Program-made: the position numbers and the translations under genes | Source: Confluentibacter citreus | GTDB lineage: Bacteria > Bacteroidota > Bacteroidia > Flavobacteriales > Flavobacteriaceae | Direction: 5' to 3' | Length of the DNA: 64,000 nt | Assembly: GCF_002807055.1 (NCBI RefSeq) | Contig: NZ_NIXN01000003.1 | Location: 310,001-374,000, forward strand | The notes under the pieces: generated by a model | Databases searched by the model: none | Told to the model about the DNA's origin: nothing | What the model saw: only the letters and a program-made list of their open reading frames with translations | In this document: positions 7,923 through 17,152 of the stretch, in pieces | Numbering within the stretch: the stretch's first letter is position 1 | Layout of the letters: the number at the start of each line of letters is the position of its first letter

Positions 7923-8372
7923 TTATGCGTCTTGAATTTCGGGCTCAACTAATTTCATTAATTTTTCCAATGATTCTTGCCAACCTAAATAACACATTTC
8001 TGCTGGTATTACAGAAGGGATGCCTTCTTGTAAAATTTCAAGTTCGGTCCCACAAAAAACTTTTTTAAACGAAATTGTCGTGGTCATTTCTCCAGGTAAA
8101 TTTGGGTCATCAAAAGTATCAGTATGCTTAATAAGTTCATTCGGTTTGATGTCTAAAAACTTTCCACCAAATGAATGTCCATTTCCTGTTGTAAAATTTG
8201 TAAATGACATGTTGTAACTACCATCAATTCTAAAATCCATGTGATGAACCGTACCTAAAAAGCCATAAGGTGGAAGCCAGCTGGCATATGCTGTTGGGTT
8301 TGAGAATGCATGGAACACTTTTTCGGGTGCTGCTTTCAATACTCTGTGTAGGGATACATTATTATTTTTCAT
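7923..8372 (-). CDS. SRPBCC (AHSA1-type) domain protein
   Basis: The protein (149 residues) has the START/SRPBCC layout of the AHSA1 family: N-terminal VSLHRVLKAAPEKVFHAFSN, a central Trp-Leu-Pro-Pro element, GTVHHMDFRIDGSYNMSF, FGGKFLDIKPNELIKHTDTF, and a final helix GWQESLEKLMKLVEPE that closes the ligand cavity. Such proteins bind hydrophobic ligands or act on Hsp90-type partners, but most are uncharacterised. It is 17 bp downstream of a second SRPBCC gene in the same unit. Confidence 0.88.
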   Translation of the reverse strand: MKNNNVSLHRVLKAAPEKVFHAFSNPTAYASWLPPYGFLGTVHHMDFRIDGSYNMSFTNFTTGNGHSFGGKFLDIKPNELIKHTDTFDDPNLPGEMTTTISFKKVFCGTELEILQEGIPSVIPAEMCYLGWQESLEKLMKLVEPEIQDA

Positions 8373-8389
8373 TATTTCTATTTTTAGGA

Positions 8390-8800
8390 TTAATTGTTTT
8401 CAGTATAATTCTTGAAATTATCCAAAATAGCCTGCCAACCAGCTCTCTGCATATCGATGGGGTTTTGTGATTCTGCATCAAAAACGGTAATAATCTCTGT
8501 ATTTCCATTGTTTTCTTTGAAATCTGTTTTGGCTTTGCGTCCATCTTCCATAGAATAAGCTATTCTTTTTAATGGCTCAACTTCATCATAAATTCCAATA
8601 AAATCAAAACCAAAACTACCATCTTTAGCTTCCATTCTAGACAAGAACTTGCCGCCAACCCTTAAATCGTTTTCTGCACGAGGCGTGTGCCAATCCTCTG
8701 ATGCTGTATTCCATTTTACAATGTGTTTAGGCTCTGTCCATAATTCCCACACCTTTTTTGCTGATGCATTTACTATTGTTTTAACTGATATCTGTTCCAT
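8390..8800 (-). CDS. SRPBCC (AHSA1-type) domain protein, first gene of the run
   Basis: The protein (136 residues) matches the AHSA1/SRPBCC family: ISVKTIVNASAKKVWELWTEPKHIVKWN at the start, then GGKFLSRMEAKDGSFGFDFIGIYDEV, and a final helix AGWQAILDNFKNYTEN. It is related to the next gene downstream but clearly diverged. It is divergent from the GlxA-type regulator (118 bp spacer), which makes that regulator a candidate controller of the SRPBCC/alphaCTD-like/VOC/DoxX run. This link is inferred from position only. Confidence 0.88.
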   Translation of the reverse strand: MEQISVKTIVNASAKKVWELWTEPKHIVKWNTASEDWHTPRAENDLRVGGKFLSRMEAKDGSFGFDFIGIYDEVEPLKRIAYSMEDGRKAKTDFKENNGNTEIITVFDAESQNPIDMQRAGWQAILDNFKNYTENN

Positions 8801-8883
8801 TTTTTAATATGTTTAATTGTTAGAATACAAATTTGTAAAAAGTAGAACATTTAAACGGAGTGCAATAACGGCTATCAAAAGGG

Positions 8884-8914
8884 TTGATTACGACAAATGG
8901 ATTTATTATATTTG
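8884..8914 (+). promoter_or_regulatory. Promoter of the GlxA-type regulator; leaderless or nearly so
   Basis: TTG (8884-8886), 20 bases, then TATATTTG (8907-8914) is a full match to the Bacteroidota TTG-N17..23-TAnnTTTG promoter. The ATG is at 8919, only 4 bases past the -7 box, so the transcript would start at or next to the start codon. Confidence 0.65.
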
Positions 8915-8918
8915 AATT

Positions 8919-9890
8919 ATGAAAAGAATAACCATTTTAGTTCCTGAGTCTGCCGTAATAGAAGCTGTGGCAGACCCACAATATATGTTTTCGGCCGCTA
9001 ACATGTTTTTACAAGCCAACGGAAAAGCACCTCTTTTTGAAGTATATCTTGTTGGGCAACAACGAGAAGTAACATTTAATAATGGGATGTTTTCCGTTCA
9101 TACCGATTTTTTATTGGACGATGTTAAGGAAACAGATCTCATCATCATTCCCGCGCTTTTTGGAGATATGAAAACGGCTGTTGAACTGAACAGAAAAGCC
9201 ATTCCTTGGCTTCTAAATCATTACAACAATGGTGTTGAAATTGCTTCTTTATGCCTAGGTGCTTTTTTATTGGCTTCAACCGGTATTTTAAACGGAAAAA
9301 AATGTTCAACGCATTGGGCTTTCTATAACGAGTTTAGGGAAACATTTCCAGATGTCGACATTATGGATGGAAGCATCATTACAGAGGAAAACGGGGTTTA
9401 TTCTAGTGGTGGGGCAAACTCCTATTGGAATTTGTTACTTTATTTATTAGAAAAATATACCGATAGAGACACCGCCATATTAGCATCAAAATACTTCGCC
9501 ATAGATATTGACAGGGAAAGTCAATCCGCATTTATGATGTTTACGGGGCAGAAAGACCATAACGATACCGAAGTTAAAAAAGTACAAGAATTTATTGAAA
9601 CTAATTATCAAGACAAAATAACGGTGGATGACATGGCCAAATTAGTTGCTGTAAGTCGCAGAAGTCTGGAACGACGTTTTAAACAAACTACAGACAATAC
9701 TATCATTGAATACCACCAACGCGTGAAAATTGAAGCTGCCAAACGCTGTTTTGAAAGTACCAGAAAAAATATTTCCGAGGTTATGTTTGATGTTGGCTAT
9801 ACAGACACAAAAGCGTTCCGAACTGTTTTTAAAAAAATAACAGGCTTGACTCCTATTGAATATAGAAATAAGTATAGTAAAATTATTTAA
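8919..9890 (+). CDS. GlxA family transcriptional regulator (DJ-1/PfpI + AraC HTH)
   Basis: The first ~190 residues form a DJ-1/PfpI-like amidotransferase fold: RITILVPESAVIEAV at the start and the nucleophile-elbow segment ASLCLGAFLLASTGILNG with a Cys in the expected place. Residues about 215-320 are a two-helix-turn-helix AraC domain: ITVDDMAKLVAVSRRSLERR, then ISEVMFDVGYTDTKAFRTVF and GLTPIEYR. This is the standard GlxA architecture. The start fits because the DJ-1 strand begins at once and a promoter ends just before it. It is divergent from the SRPBCC run, a likely target. The signal is unknown. Confidence 0.9.
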   Translation: MKRITILVPESAVIEAVADPQYMFSAANMFLQANGKAPLFEVYLVGQQREVTFNNGMFSVHTDFLLDDVKETDLIIIPALFGDMKTAVELNRKAIPWLLNHYNNGVEIASLCLGAFLLASTGILNGKKCSTHWAFYNEFRETFPDVDIMDGSIITEENGVYSSGGANSYWNLLLYLLEKYTDRDTAILASKYFAIDIDRESQSAFMMFTGQKDHNDTEVKKVQEFIETNYQDKITVDDMAKLVAVSRRSLERRFKQTTDNTIIEYHQRVKIEAAKRCFESTRKNISEVMFDVGYTDTKAFRTVFKKITGLTPIEYRNKYSKII

Positions 9891-9927
9891 AAGAAAAAGA
9901 CCCAAATACAAAAATGTACTTGAGTCT
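9888..9927 (-). terminator. Rho-independent terminator of tRNA-fMet
   Basis: On the minus strand a 12-bp stem (plus coordinates 9916-9927 pairing with 9898-9909, two G-U pairs) with a 6-base loop is followed by TTTTTCTTTT. It lies just 3' of the tRNA. Confidence 0.7.
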
Positions 9928-9934
9928 CGTTTAG

Positions 9935-10007
<73 letters not shown>

Positions 10008-10078
10008 ATTTAATTCCAACACAATTTACCTAGCTTTTAACTTTCGGTTCATAATACCGACAAAACTGTTTTGGACTG

Positions 10079-10108
10079 CAAATATACAATCCTTTTTAAT
10101 TTTAGCAA
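10079..10108 (-). promoter_or_regulatory. Probable promoter of tRNA-fMet
   Basis: On the minus strand TTG (complement of 10106-10108), 19 bases, then TATATTTG (complement of 10079-10086) matches the Bacteroidota promoter form. It would start transcription about 65 bases before the tRNA. Confidence 0.6.
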
Positions 10109-10125
10109 GATTATATTTAAAAATA

Positions 10126-10308
10126 TTATTGCTCAATACTATCCGCCTGAAAATGTATAAGTTCCATACTTAAAAATGCAACTTTTACTTCTATTGGGTT
10201 ACAACACACCTCACAATCCTCTATATATGTTTGTTTAGAAACCGAAGAATCCAACAGCATGGAAATGGGTTCCCAACAATACGGACAACTAAAATAATGT
10301 TCTATCAT
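10126..10308 (-). CDS. CPXCG-motif cysteine-rich small protein
   Basis: This 60-residue protein has two Cys pairs, SCPYCWEP near the start and DCEVCCNPIEV in the middle, in the arrangement of the CPXCG-motif cysteine-rich family: a small zinc-ribbon-like domain that is widespread in Gammaproteobacteria and Bacteroidota. The pair spacing fits a single zinc site. The function is unknown. It sits alone between the tRNA promoter region and the LRR gene's terminator. Confidence 0.8.
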   Translation of the reverse strand: MIEHYFSCPYCWEPISMLLDSSVSKQTYIEDCEVCCNPIEVKVAFLSMELIHFQADSIEQ

Positions 10309-10325
10309 CCTATAAAGTTATAAAA

Positions 10326-10357
10326 AAAAGAGGCTGTATTTAAATACAGCCTCTTTT
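10326..10357 (-). terminator. Terminator of the LRR gene
   Basis: A perfect palindrome of 32 bases (arms AAAAGAGGCTGTATTT) lies just after the LRR gene stop. On the minus strand it ends in a run of T, as expected for a rho-independent terminator. Confidence 0.8.
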
Positions 10358-10382
10358 AAGATTTAAGAAATTCTAATTAAAA

Positions 10383-11213
10383 CTATTCTTTTTCAATGTC
10401 CATAATAGCTGTTGCATTTTGCTTTTGCAATGGCAATAACATAATACCTGGAGGATTGTTTCCTGAAACACTAATATACTCTTGATTCAAATTATTATCA
10501 CTTACCATTAGTGTATTCAAATTTTTTAAGTTTATAAATTCCATTGGTAAATCGCCTGTTAATTTATTGCTAGACAGCACCAATTCTTCTAATTGTCCTA
10601 ACTGAGCAATTTCTACTGGTATTTGACCTTCCAATTTATTATCCATCAAACTTAACTTTTCCAACTTACTTAATTGATAAATTTCGTTTGGTATGGTTCC
10701 AGTTAAAAAATTGCTTCCTAATAGAAGTTCTTTTAAATTAGTCAACCCCATTAATTCTGTTGGGATGGCACCTGTTAAGTTATTACTATATAATTTTAAT
10801 GATTCTAGTTTTTTTAGTTCACCCAATTCCGATGGAATAGTTCCTTCTAGCTTATTCATAAAAAGCTCTAAAGATGTTAAATCTTTTAAATTTTTAATTG
10901 AAGTTGGTATTGTGCCACTTATTTTATTGAATCCGAAATTTAAAGTTCTTAATGATACTAAACTACCTATTTCTTGAGGTAACCTACCTTCAAGATTATT
11001 AAAAGCCAAATTAATCTCAACAACCTTATCATTCTCTATTTTGATTCCGTACCAAGTATCTACAGGTTTGCTCAAATCCCAAGTAGCATTCCAATTAGTA
11101 CCATTTGTAGCATTGTAAAGTGCTACTAGGGCATCCTTTTCAGTTGAGGAAATATCTGCAAAAGAATATGTTGTAATAAAAAAGCAGATTAAGAGTAGTT
11201 TTATATTTTTCAT
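10383..11213 (-). CDS. Secreted leucine-rich-repeat protein (plant-type repeats)
   Basis: A signal peptide (MKNIKLLLICFFITTYSFA) is followed by a cap segment with ALVALYNATNGTNWNATW, which is typical of bacterial LRR proteins, and then about eight repeats of the form LxxLxxLxLxxNxLxGxIPxEI, the plant-receptor type. Examples are LEGRLPQEIGSL, ISGTIPTSIKNL and LTGAIPTELMGL. The C-terminus (MDIEKE) shows no type IX sorting domain, so export is by Sec to periplasm or surface. A TTG-N17-TAATTTTG promoter is possible on the minus strand at 11388-11415. Partner or ligand is unknown; protein-protein binding is inferred. Confidence 0.85.
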   Translation of the reverse strand: MKNIKLLLICFFITTYSFADISSTEKDALVALYNATNGTNWNATWDLSKPVDTWYGIKIENDKVVEINLAFNNLEGRLPQEIGSLVSLRTLNFGFNKISGTIPTSIKNLKDLTSLELFMNKLEGTIPSELGELKKLESLKLYSNNLTGAIPTELMGLTNLKELLLGSNFLTGTIPNEIYQLSKLEKLSLMDNKLEGQIPVEIAQLGQLEELVLSSNKLTGDLPMEFINLKNLNTLMVSDNNLNQEYISVSGNNPPGIMLLPLQKQNATAIMDIEKE

Positions 11214-11610
11214 GTCCGAATAAATTTGGGATTAATTCTCTCACGAAATTAGTCCGAAAGCAGATGAAAAACTATTTTATTCGATTAAATGCTTATTTTT
11301 TTAACATTTAACAACCGATGAACCGCTAGATTTCCGATGAACAGCATAATTCTCAAGGAAAATAATTAAGTTTAATAATTGTAATCACAAAATTAATAGA
11401 CAAAAATCGATACAAAAACCAGAATTAATTCATCTATTTTTTTATCATAAAGACATATAAAAACACCCTATGAGAGGTCATTTGGAATGGATTTAAAGAA
11501 AACAACTAAAATTCTGTTAAATAAAAATTAAGTTATAATTTTTTTGACTGATAAGAGGTAAATTTGCAAAAATTGTATGTATAATAAACATGCAATAACC
11601 GCCAACTTTA
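11214..11610. promoter_or_regulatory. Divergent control region between LRR gene and efflux operon
   Basis: This 397-base spacer has no gene. It holds a possible minus-strand promoter for the LRR gene (11388-11415), a direct repeat CCGATGAAC at 11315-11323 and 11334-11342, and a plus-strand -7-like box TAAATTTG at 11559-11566 ahead of the efflux operon. None has a second independent line of support. Confidence 0.4.
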
Positions 11611-12678
11611 ATGAAAAAAAGATACATTATTTATACCGTTATTATTATCGGAATTGTTGCCCTAATCGTCTACAGGGTGATAGAAAATAAAAAGACCAAC
11701 AGCCTCGGGAACGAAAAGAAGATAGCGCCTATCATGAGTGTTCAAGGCGAAGTCCTAAAACCACAAAAATTTGACGATAACCTTTCACTTTCAGGAACTT
11801 TAGAATCCAATGAGGAAATCAACATTAGAAGTGAGATTTCGGGCGTTGTGGAGAGTATTAATTTTGAAGAAGGCGCTAAAGTGTCGAAAGGCCAAGTGCT
11901 GCTTAGAGTGAATGATATTGAACTTCGTGCACAATTATCTAAAGCAAGGACAGCACAACAATTGGCTTCTGAAAATCAGAGAAGAGCAAAATTGCTACTA
12001 GAAAAACAAGCCATTAGTCAAGAAGAATTTGATATATCAAATGCCGATTTCGAATCTGCGCGCGCCGAATCCGATTTAATTGCCGCACAGTTAAATAAAA
12101 CAACGGTGAGAGCACCTTTTTCAGGCACTATCGGTTTACGATCCATTTCTAAAGGTTCTTTTGTGACACCCGAAACTCCAATCGCAACATTGGTGAACAC
12201 CAGCCAAATCAAAATTACATTTTCAATTCCAGAAAAATATGTTTCTAAAATCAAAGTGGGCAATCCACTTACATTTACTACGTCTGATGCTACAGAAGAA
12301 CATACAGCTACAATATATGCTATGGAACCTTTAGTGGATCTGGCTACGAGAACGTTAAAATTGAGAGCGATTGTTGATAATAAAGAAGGCAAATTGTACC
12401 CAGGTACTTTTGCGAATGTAACCCTGCCATTAGAAACTGTAAATGACGCCTTGTTGGTTCCAACTCAGGCTTTGATTCCAATTCAAAATGGGAAAGTCAT
12501 CTTTGTATCCAAAAATGGTAAGGCACAAGAATACAAAGTAGAAACGGGTACACGAACTGATAGCTTGATAAGAATTATTTCAGGAATTAAGGCAGGTGAC
12601 ACCATTTTAACTTCTGGTGTTATGTCCCTGAAAAATGGAACACCTGTTAAGGTCAATCTAAATAAATCCTTAAACTAA
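11611..12678 (+). CDS. RND efflux periplasmic adaptor (membrane fusion protein)
   Basis: The protein (355 residues) has one N-terminal membrane anchor (YIIYTVIIIGIVALIVY) and the adaptor layout: a first beta-barrel/lipoyl half with NIRSEISGVVESINFEEGAKVSKGQVLLRVND, an alpha-helical hairpin (LLEKQAISQEEFDISNADFE), the second lipoyl half VRAPFSGTIGLRSISKGSFV, then beta-barrel and membrane-proximal domains. It bridges the inner-membrane pump and the outer-membrane channel encoded next. Its stop overlaps the pump start by one base (TAATG). There is no lipobox, so the anchor is a membrane helix. Confidence 0.93.
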   Translation: MKKRYIIYTVIIIGIVALIVYRVIENKKTNSLGNEKKIAPIMSVQGEVLKPQKFDDNLSLSGTLESNEEINIRSEISGVVESINFEEGAKVSKGQVLLRVNDIELRAQLSKARTAQQLASENQRRAKLLLEKQAISQEEFDISNADFESARAESDLIAAQLNKTTVRAPFSGTIGLRSISKGSFVTPETPIATLVNTSQIKITFSIPEKYVSKIKVGNPLTFTTSDATEEHTATIYAMEPLVDLATRTLKLRAIVDNKEGKLYPGTFANVTLPLETVNDALLVPTQALIPIQNGKVIFVSKNGKAQEYKVETGTRTDSLIRIISGIKAGDTILTSGVMSLKNGTPVKVNLNKSLN

Positions 12679-15600
12679 TGAGTCTATCGACCTTAAGTAT
12701 CAAACGTCCTGTACTTACCATTGTCATGAATCTGGCTATCATGCTATTTGGTATTATTGGCTATACATACCTTGGTGTTAGAGAATTCCCTTCTATCGAT
12801 CCCGCTCAAATTTCTGTAAGCACTAATTATTCGGGAGCCAATTCCGATATTATTGAATCTCAAATCACTGAACCTCTTGAAAAAGCTTTAAATGGTATTG
12901 ATGGCATTCGAAACATTACGTCACAAAGTAACCAAGGTTCCAGTAGAATCAATATCGAATTTAACCTCGATAAAAATTTAGAAGAAGCCGCTAATGATGT
13001 TCGAGATAAAGTATCTCAAGCCTCAAGAGCTCTACCTCAAGATCTTGATGCGCCTCCAGTGGTTTCAAAAGCTGATGCCGATTCAAGAGCGATTATTTCC
13101 ATGACCGTTCAAAGTGACAATAAAAATATTTTAGAGCTTTCTGACTATGCCGATAATGTATTGGCGCAACGCCTTCAAACCATCCCAGGAGTAAGTAGTG
13201 TGCAAATTTGGGGGCAGCGTAAATATGCCATGCGTTTGTGGATAGATCCTATAAAATTGGCATCCTATGGTGTCACCGTCTCTGATGTTAGAGAAGCCTT
13301 ATTATCTCAAAATGTAGAATTGCCTTCTGGAAAATTGACAGGAGCAAATACTGAATTGACCGTTAAGACCATTGGCAATCTTTCTACTCAAGAAGAATTT
13401 AACAACATCATTATTTTTGCAGACGGTGAAAAAGTGGTGCGTTTTAATGATGTTGGGAATGCCACATTGGAAGCCGAAAACATGGAAACCAAATTAAGCG
13501 ATTCGGGCCAACCTATGGTCGCCATGGCTATTGTACCACAACCGGGCGCTAATTATGTTGCTATTGCAGATGCTTTTTATGAAGAATTTGAAAAACTCAA
13601 AAAGGATTTGCCTGAAGATTTTAAAATAAATGTAGTTATTGATGATACCCTTTTTGTAAAACGTGCTATTACAGAAGTAGTTGAAACCTTGGCCATCTCC
13701 ATTGTATTGGTTATTTTGGTCATCTTCTTTTTCTTTAGAAATTGGAGTATTGCTATGAGACCTCTTATTGATATACCTGTGTCTTTGATTGCAACGTTTT
13801 TCATTATGTGGATGTTTGGTTTTTCAATCAATGTCTTAACACTTCTCGCCATTGTATTGGCTACAGGTTTGGTGGTTGATGATGGCATTGTAGTCACCGA
13901 AAACATTTACAAAAAGGTGGAAGAAGGTATGACACCTATTGAAGCCGCCATTAAAGGCTCTAACGAGATATTCTTTGCTGTCATTTCAATTTCCATTACA
14001 CTAGCCGCGGTATTCCTACCCGTAATTTTTCTCGAAGGTTTTGTGGGACGCTTGTTTAGGGAATTTGGTATAGTGATTGGTGCCGCTGTATTGATTTCAG
14101 CATTTGTGTCATTGTCATTAACTCCCATGTTGAATGCTTATTTAATGAAACCGGGAAAACAGAAACATTCAAAATTTTATGAAGTAACAGAACGTTTTTT
14201 TGTTAAAATGAATACCCAGTATGCCAATTCACTTCGTGATTTCATGAAGAAAAAATGGCTGAGTTTCCCCATTTTGGCTGTATGTTTGGTAATGATTGGG
14301 TTGTTTTATAGTTTACTTAAGAAGGAAACGGCGCCTTATGATGACCGTAGTTTTCTAAGTATGAATATAACAGCTCCTGAGGGTGCTTCTTTTGACTATA
14401 TGGATCGATTTATGGGTGAATTGACGGAGTTGATAAATGATTCGATTCCTGAAAAAAAGGTAAGCTTGATCATTACCTCTCCAGGATTTGGTTCTTCATC
14501 TGTTAATAGTGGCCGAGCTAATATATCTTTAGTTGATCCAAGCGAACGTGAACGTTCACAAGATGAAATTGCCCAAGATCTGACCCGATTGGCTAAGGGT
14601 ATTGAAAATGCTCGTGCCAATGTTTCTCAAACACCAACCATTGCCGTTAATCGGCGTGGTGGCATGCCTATTCAATACATCATTCAAGCGCCTAATTTTG
14701 AAAAATTAAAAGAGAAAATTCCAGAATTTATGGCGGAAGCAGAAAATAATCCTGCTTTTGCGATCACAGATCTTGATTTAAAATTTAACAAACCTGAAAT
14801 TTATGTGACCATTGATCGTGATAAGGCCAAAAGTCTGGGTGTTTCCGTTTTAGATGTGGCACAAACTTTACAATTATCATTAAGTGGACAGCGTTTTGGT
14901 TATTTTATGATGAATGGTAAACAATACCAAGTCATTGGACAATTTGACAAAAAAGACCGAGATGCACCAATGGATTTGAAATCGATATTCGTTAAAAACG
15001 ATGCGGGGCTCCTCATTCAAATGGATAATCTAGTGACGACAGAAGAACAAAGCAGTCCGCCACAATTATATCACAATAACCGTTATATGTCAGCCACAGT
15101 TTCTGCAAGTTTAGCGCCCGGCATGAGTATGAATGATGGAATCGATGCCATGGAATCTATAAAAGAAAAAGTATTGGATGATTCATTCACAACTGATTTA
15201 GGTGGAGAATCGCGCGATTTTGTGGAAAGTAGTTCTAATACCTTGTTCGCTTTTGGATTGGCATTACTTCTTATTTTCCTTATTTTAGCAGCACAATTTG
15301 AAAGTTTTATTGATCCGTTTGTGATTATTTTAACCGTTCCAATGGCTGTTGCAGGTGCCTTGTTTTCATTGTGGTTATTTGGACAAACTTGGAATATATT
15401 CAGTCAAATTGGGACCATTATGCTCATTGGCTTAGTGACCAAAAACGGAATTTTAATTGTAGAATTTGCAAATCAATTACGTGAAGAAGGCATGCCTAAA
15501 CCTGAAGCTATATTAAAAGCGGCAGAATCTCGACTTAGACCTATTTTAATGACAAGTTTAACTATTGCATTAGGCGCATTACCAATTGCATTGTCGCTCG

Positions 15601-15767
15601 GTGCTGCTTCAACAAGTCGCATAGGAATGGGGGTTGTTATTATTGGAGGTACCATGTTCTCATTAGTATTAACTTTATTTGTTATTCCCGCAATTTACAT
15701 GATGTGGTCTCGGGAGAAAAAACACCGACCTGAATTTGATAAAATTGATGGCTATGAAAAGGAGTAA
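12678..15767 (+). CDS. RND multidrug efflux permease (HAE1-like)
   Basis: This 1029-residue inner-membrane pump has the 12-helix RND layout: TM1 near residues 10-30 (PVLTIVMNLAIMLFGIIGY), two large periplasmic loops, and a TM4 segment LATGLVVDDGIVVTENI with the paired aspartates needed for proton relay. A second repeat is seen in IMLIGLVTKNGILIVEFAN. It exports drugs or other toxic compounds with the adaptor before it and the TolC-type channel after it. The operon is tightly packed (1-bp overlap before, 14-bp overlap after). No local regulator gene of TetR or MarR type is present. Confidence 0.96.
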   Translation: MSLSTLSIKRPVLTIVMNLAIMLFGIIGYTYLGVREFPSIDPAQISVSTNYSGANSDIIESQITEPLEKALNGIDGIRNITSQSNQGSSRINIEFNLDKNLEEAANDVRDKVSQASRALPQDLDAPPVVSKADADSRAIISMTVQSDNKNILELSDYADNVLAQRLQTIPGVSSVQIWGQRKYAMRLWIDPIKLASYGVTVSDVREALLSQNVELPSGKLTGANTELTVKTIGNLSTQEEFNNIIIFADGEKVVRFNDVGNATLEAENMETKLSDSGQPMVAMAIVPQPGANYVAIADAFYEEFEKLKKDLPEDFKINVVIDDTLFVKRAITEVVETLAISIVLVILVIFFFFRNWSIAMRPLIDIPVSLIATFFIMWMFGFSINVLTLLAIVLATGLVVDDGIVVTENIYKKVEEGMTPIEAAIKGSNEIFFAVISISITLAAVFLPVIFLEGFVGRLFREFGIVIGAAVLISAFVSLSLTPMLNAYLMKPGKQKHSKFYEVTERFFVKMNTQYANSLRDFMKKKWLSFPILAVCLVMIGLFYSLLKKETAPYDDRSFLSMNITAPEGASFDYMDRFMGELTELINDSIPEKKVSLIITSPGFGSSSVNSGRANISLVDPSERERSQDEIAQDLTRLAKGIENARANVSQTPTIAVNRRGGMPIQYIIQAPNFEKLKEKIPEFMAEAENNPAFAITDLDLKFNKPEIYVTIDRDKAKSLGVSVLDVAQTLQLSLSGQRFGYFMMNGKQYQVIGQFDKKDRDAPMDLKSIFVKNDAGLLIQMDNLVTTEEQSSPPQLYHNNRYMSATVSASLAPGMSMNDGIDAMESIKEKVLDDSFTTDLGGESRDFVESSSNTLFAFGLALLLIFLILAAQFESFIDPFVIILTVPMAVAGALFSLWLFGQTWNIFSQIGTIMLIGLVTKNGILIVEFANQLREEGMPKPEAILKAAESRLRPILMTSLTIALGALPIALSLGAASTSRIGMGVVIIGGTMFSLVLTLFVIPAIYMMWSREKKHRPEFDKIDGYEKE

Positions 15768-17070
15768 GATTTTGAGAATTTATTTGAGTTTATGCATCGG
15801 TATTTTGTCTTTACAGATGAATTCCCAAGATTTACTGACGCTAAATGAAGCAGTACAAATAGCCTTAAACAATAATTATGAAATCCGTTTGGCTAGTAAT
15901 AATTTAGACATTGATTCGCTTTCTGTAAGTCTGGGGTTTGCTGGTATATTACCTAGGGTTTTTGCTTCTGCAAGTACAAATAATAGTACACAATTTAGTT
16001 CGCAAGTTCGTGCTGATGGTACGGAAATAGAACTTGATGGTGCCAAAAACAATAATAAAAGTTACGGCGTGGGTTTGGATTGGACCATTTTTGATGGTCT
16101 TAATATGTTTACACGTTATGAACAGTTGAAGGAGCTCAAAAATTTAGGAGAAGCCGAACTGAAAAGTACCATCTTGAATCGTGTTAGTGATGTCATGATT
16201 ACGTATTATGATTTGGTACAACAACAACAACAGTTGACTGCCTTAGATAGTACCATAGTTATTTCACAACAGCGTGTAGAATTAGCTGATAATAGGTTTA
16301 GCATTGGAAAAGCATCTAAATTGGAAGTGCTCAATGCCCAAGTAGATCTTAATACTGATAGAACTCTATTTTTAAGACAGAAAGAACTTTATGCCAATAC
16401 AAAAATTAGACTGAATGAAATTCTGGCACGAGACACGAAAATTGATTTTAAAGTTGATGATGATGTGCTAATCAATAACAATTTAGTACTTACTGATTTG
16501 GAGACGCTTGCCACTAATCAAAATCCGGATTTACAAACCCAACTCATCAACAAACGCATTGCGGAATTGGAATTAAAACAAATAAAAGGTAATAGGTACC
16601 CAACCATTACTGCAAACACAGGCTATAATTTTAGTGATTCAGAGTCCACTTTAGGTTTTGCCAGACTAAATAATTCTAGAGGCTGGAACTACGGTTTTTC
16701 AGCTAGTGTGGATATTTTTAATGGCTCCAATCAAAATAGGAATGAGAAAATCGCAAAGATGCAATTGGAAAATTCAACCATTGCCATTGAACAACAAACT
16801 CTAACCATAAAAGCACAATTAAATACAGCGTTTCAAACGTATCTTACCAACGTCGGCTTAGTTGATCTGGAAACCGACAATGAAGAAATTGCCAAAGAAA
16901 ATCTTGACATCACATTGTCTAAATATAATATTGGAACCATCCCAACGATAGAATTTAGAACGGCGCAACTCAACTATATCAATGCTAAATTACGGTTAAG
17001 CGTAGCTAAATATCAAGCCAAATTATCTGAAATTACATTAAAACAACTTGCTGGTAATTTATCGCTATAA
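15754..17070 (+). CDS. TolC family outer-membrane efflux protein
   Basis: From ATG 15754 the protein is 438 residues with a signal peptide (MKRSKILRIYLSLCIGILSL...) followed by LTLNEAVQIALNNNYEIRLA, the usual TolC/OEP start. Two OEP repeats of long helices follow, with elements such as VELADNRFSIGKASKLEVLNAQ and NLDITLSKYNIGTIPTIEFR. This is the outer-membrane channel of the RND system. The frame is open from 15736, but that start would prepend residues with no signal character; ATG 15754 overlaps the permease end by 14 bp. Confidence 0.93.
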   Translation: MKRSKILRIYLSLCIGILSLQMNSQDLLTLNEAVQIALNNNYEIRLASNNLDIDSLSVSLGFAGILPRVFASASTNNSTQFSSQVRADGTEIELDGAKNNNKSYGVGLDWTIFDGLNMFTRYEQLKELKNLGEAELKSTILNRVSDVMITYYDLVQQQQQLTALDSTIVISQQRVELADNRFSIGKASKLEVLNAQVDLNTDRTLFLRQKELYANTKIRLNEILARDTKIDFKVDDDVLINNNLVLTDLETLATNQNPDLQTQLINKRIAELELKQIKGNRYPTITANTGYNFSDSESTLGFARLNNSRGWNYGFSASVDIFNGSNQNRNEKIAKMQLENSTIAIEQQTLTIKAQLNTAFQTYLTNVGLVDLETDNEEIAKENLDITLSKYNIGTIPTIEFRTAQLNYINAKLRLSVAKYQAKLSEITLKQLAGNLSL

Positions 17071-17091
17071 TATTATTGAGCACAAAAGATA

Positions 17092-17130
17092 TGATAACTG
17101 TTTATTTTAAAATAGAATAAACAGTTATCA
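17092..17130. terminator. Bidirectional terminator between tolC-like gene and ABC-F gene
   Basis: A 15-bp perfect stem (17092-17106 with 17116-17130, arm core GATAACTGTTTATT) with a 9-base loop separates two convergent genes. Confidence 0.75.
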
Positions 17131-17152
17131 ATTATTTAGAAAAAACCAAATA

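Noticed and set aside
10383-11213. Type IX secretion cargo among the secreted proteins (LRR protein, GH43 protein, hydrolase)
   Set aside because: None ends with the conserved C-terminal sorting domain, so I did not call any of them T9SS cargo.
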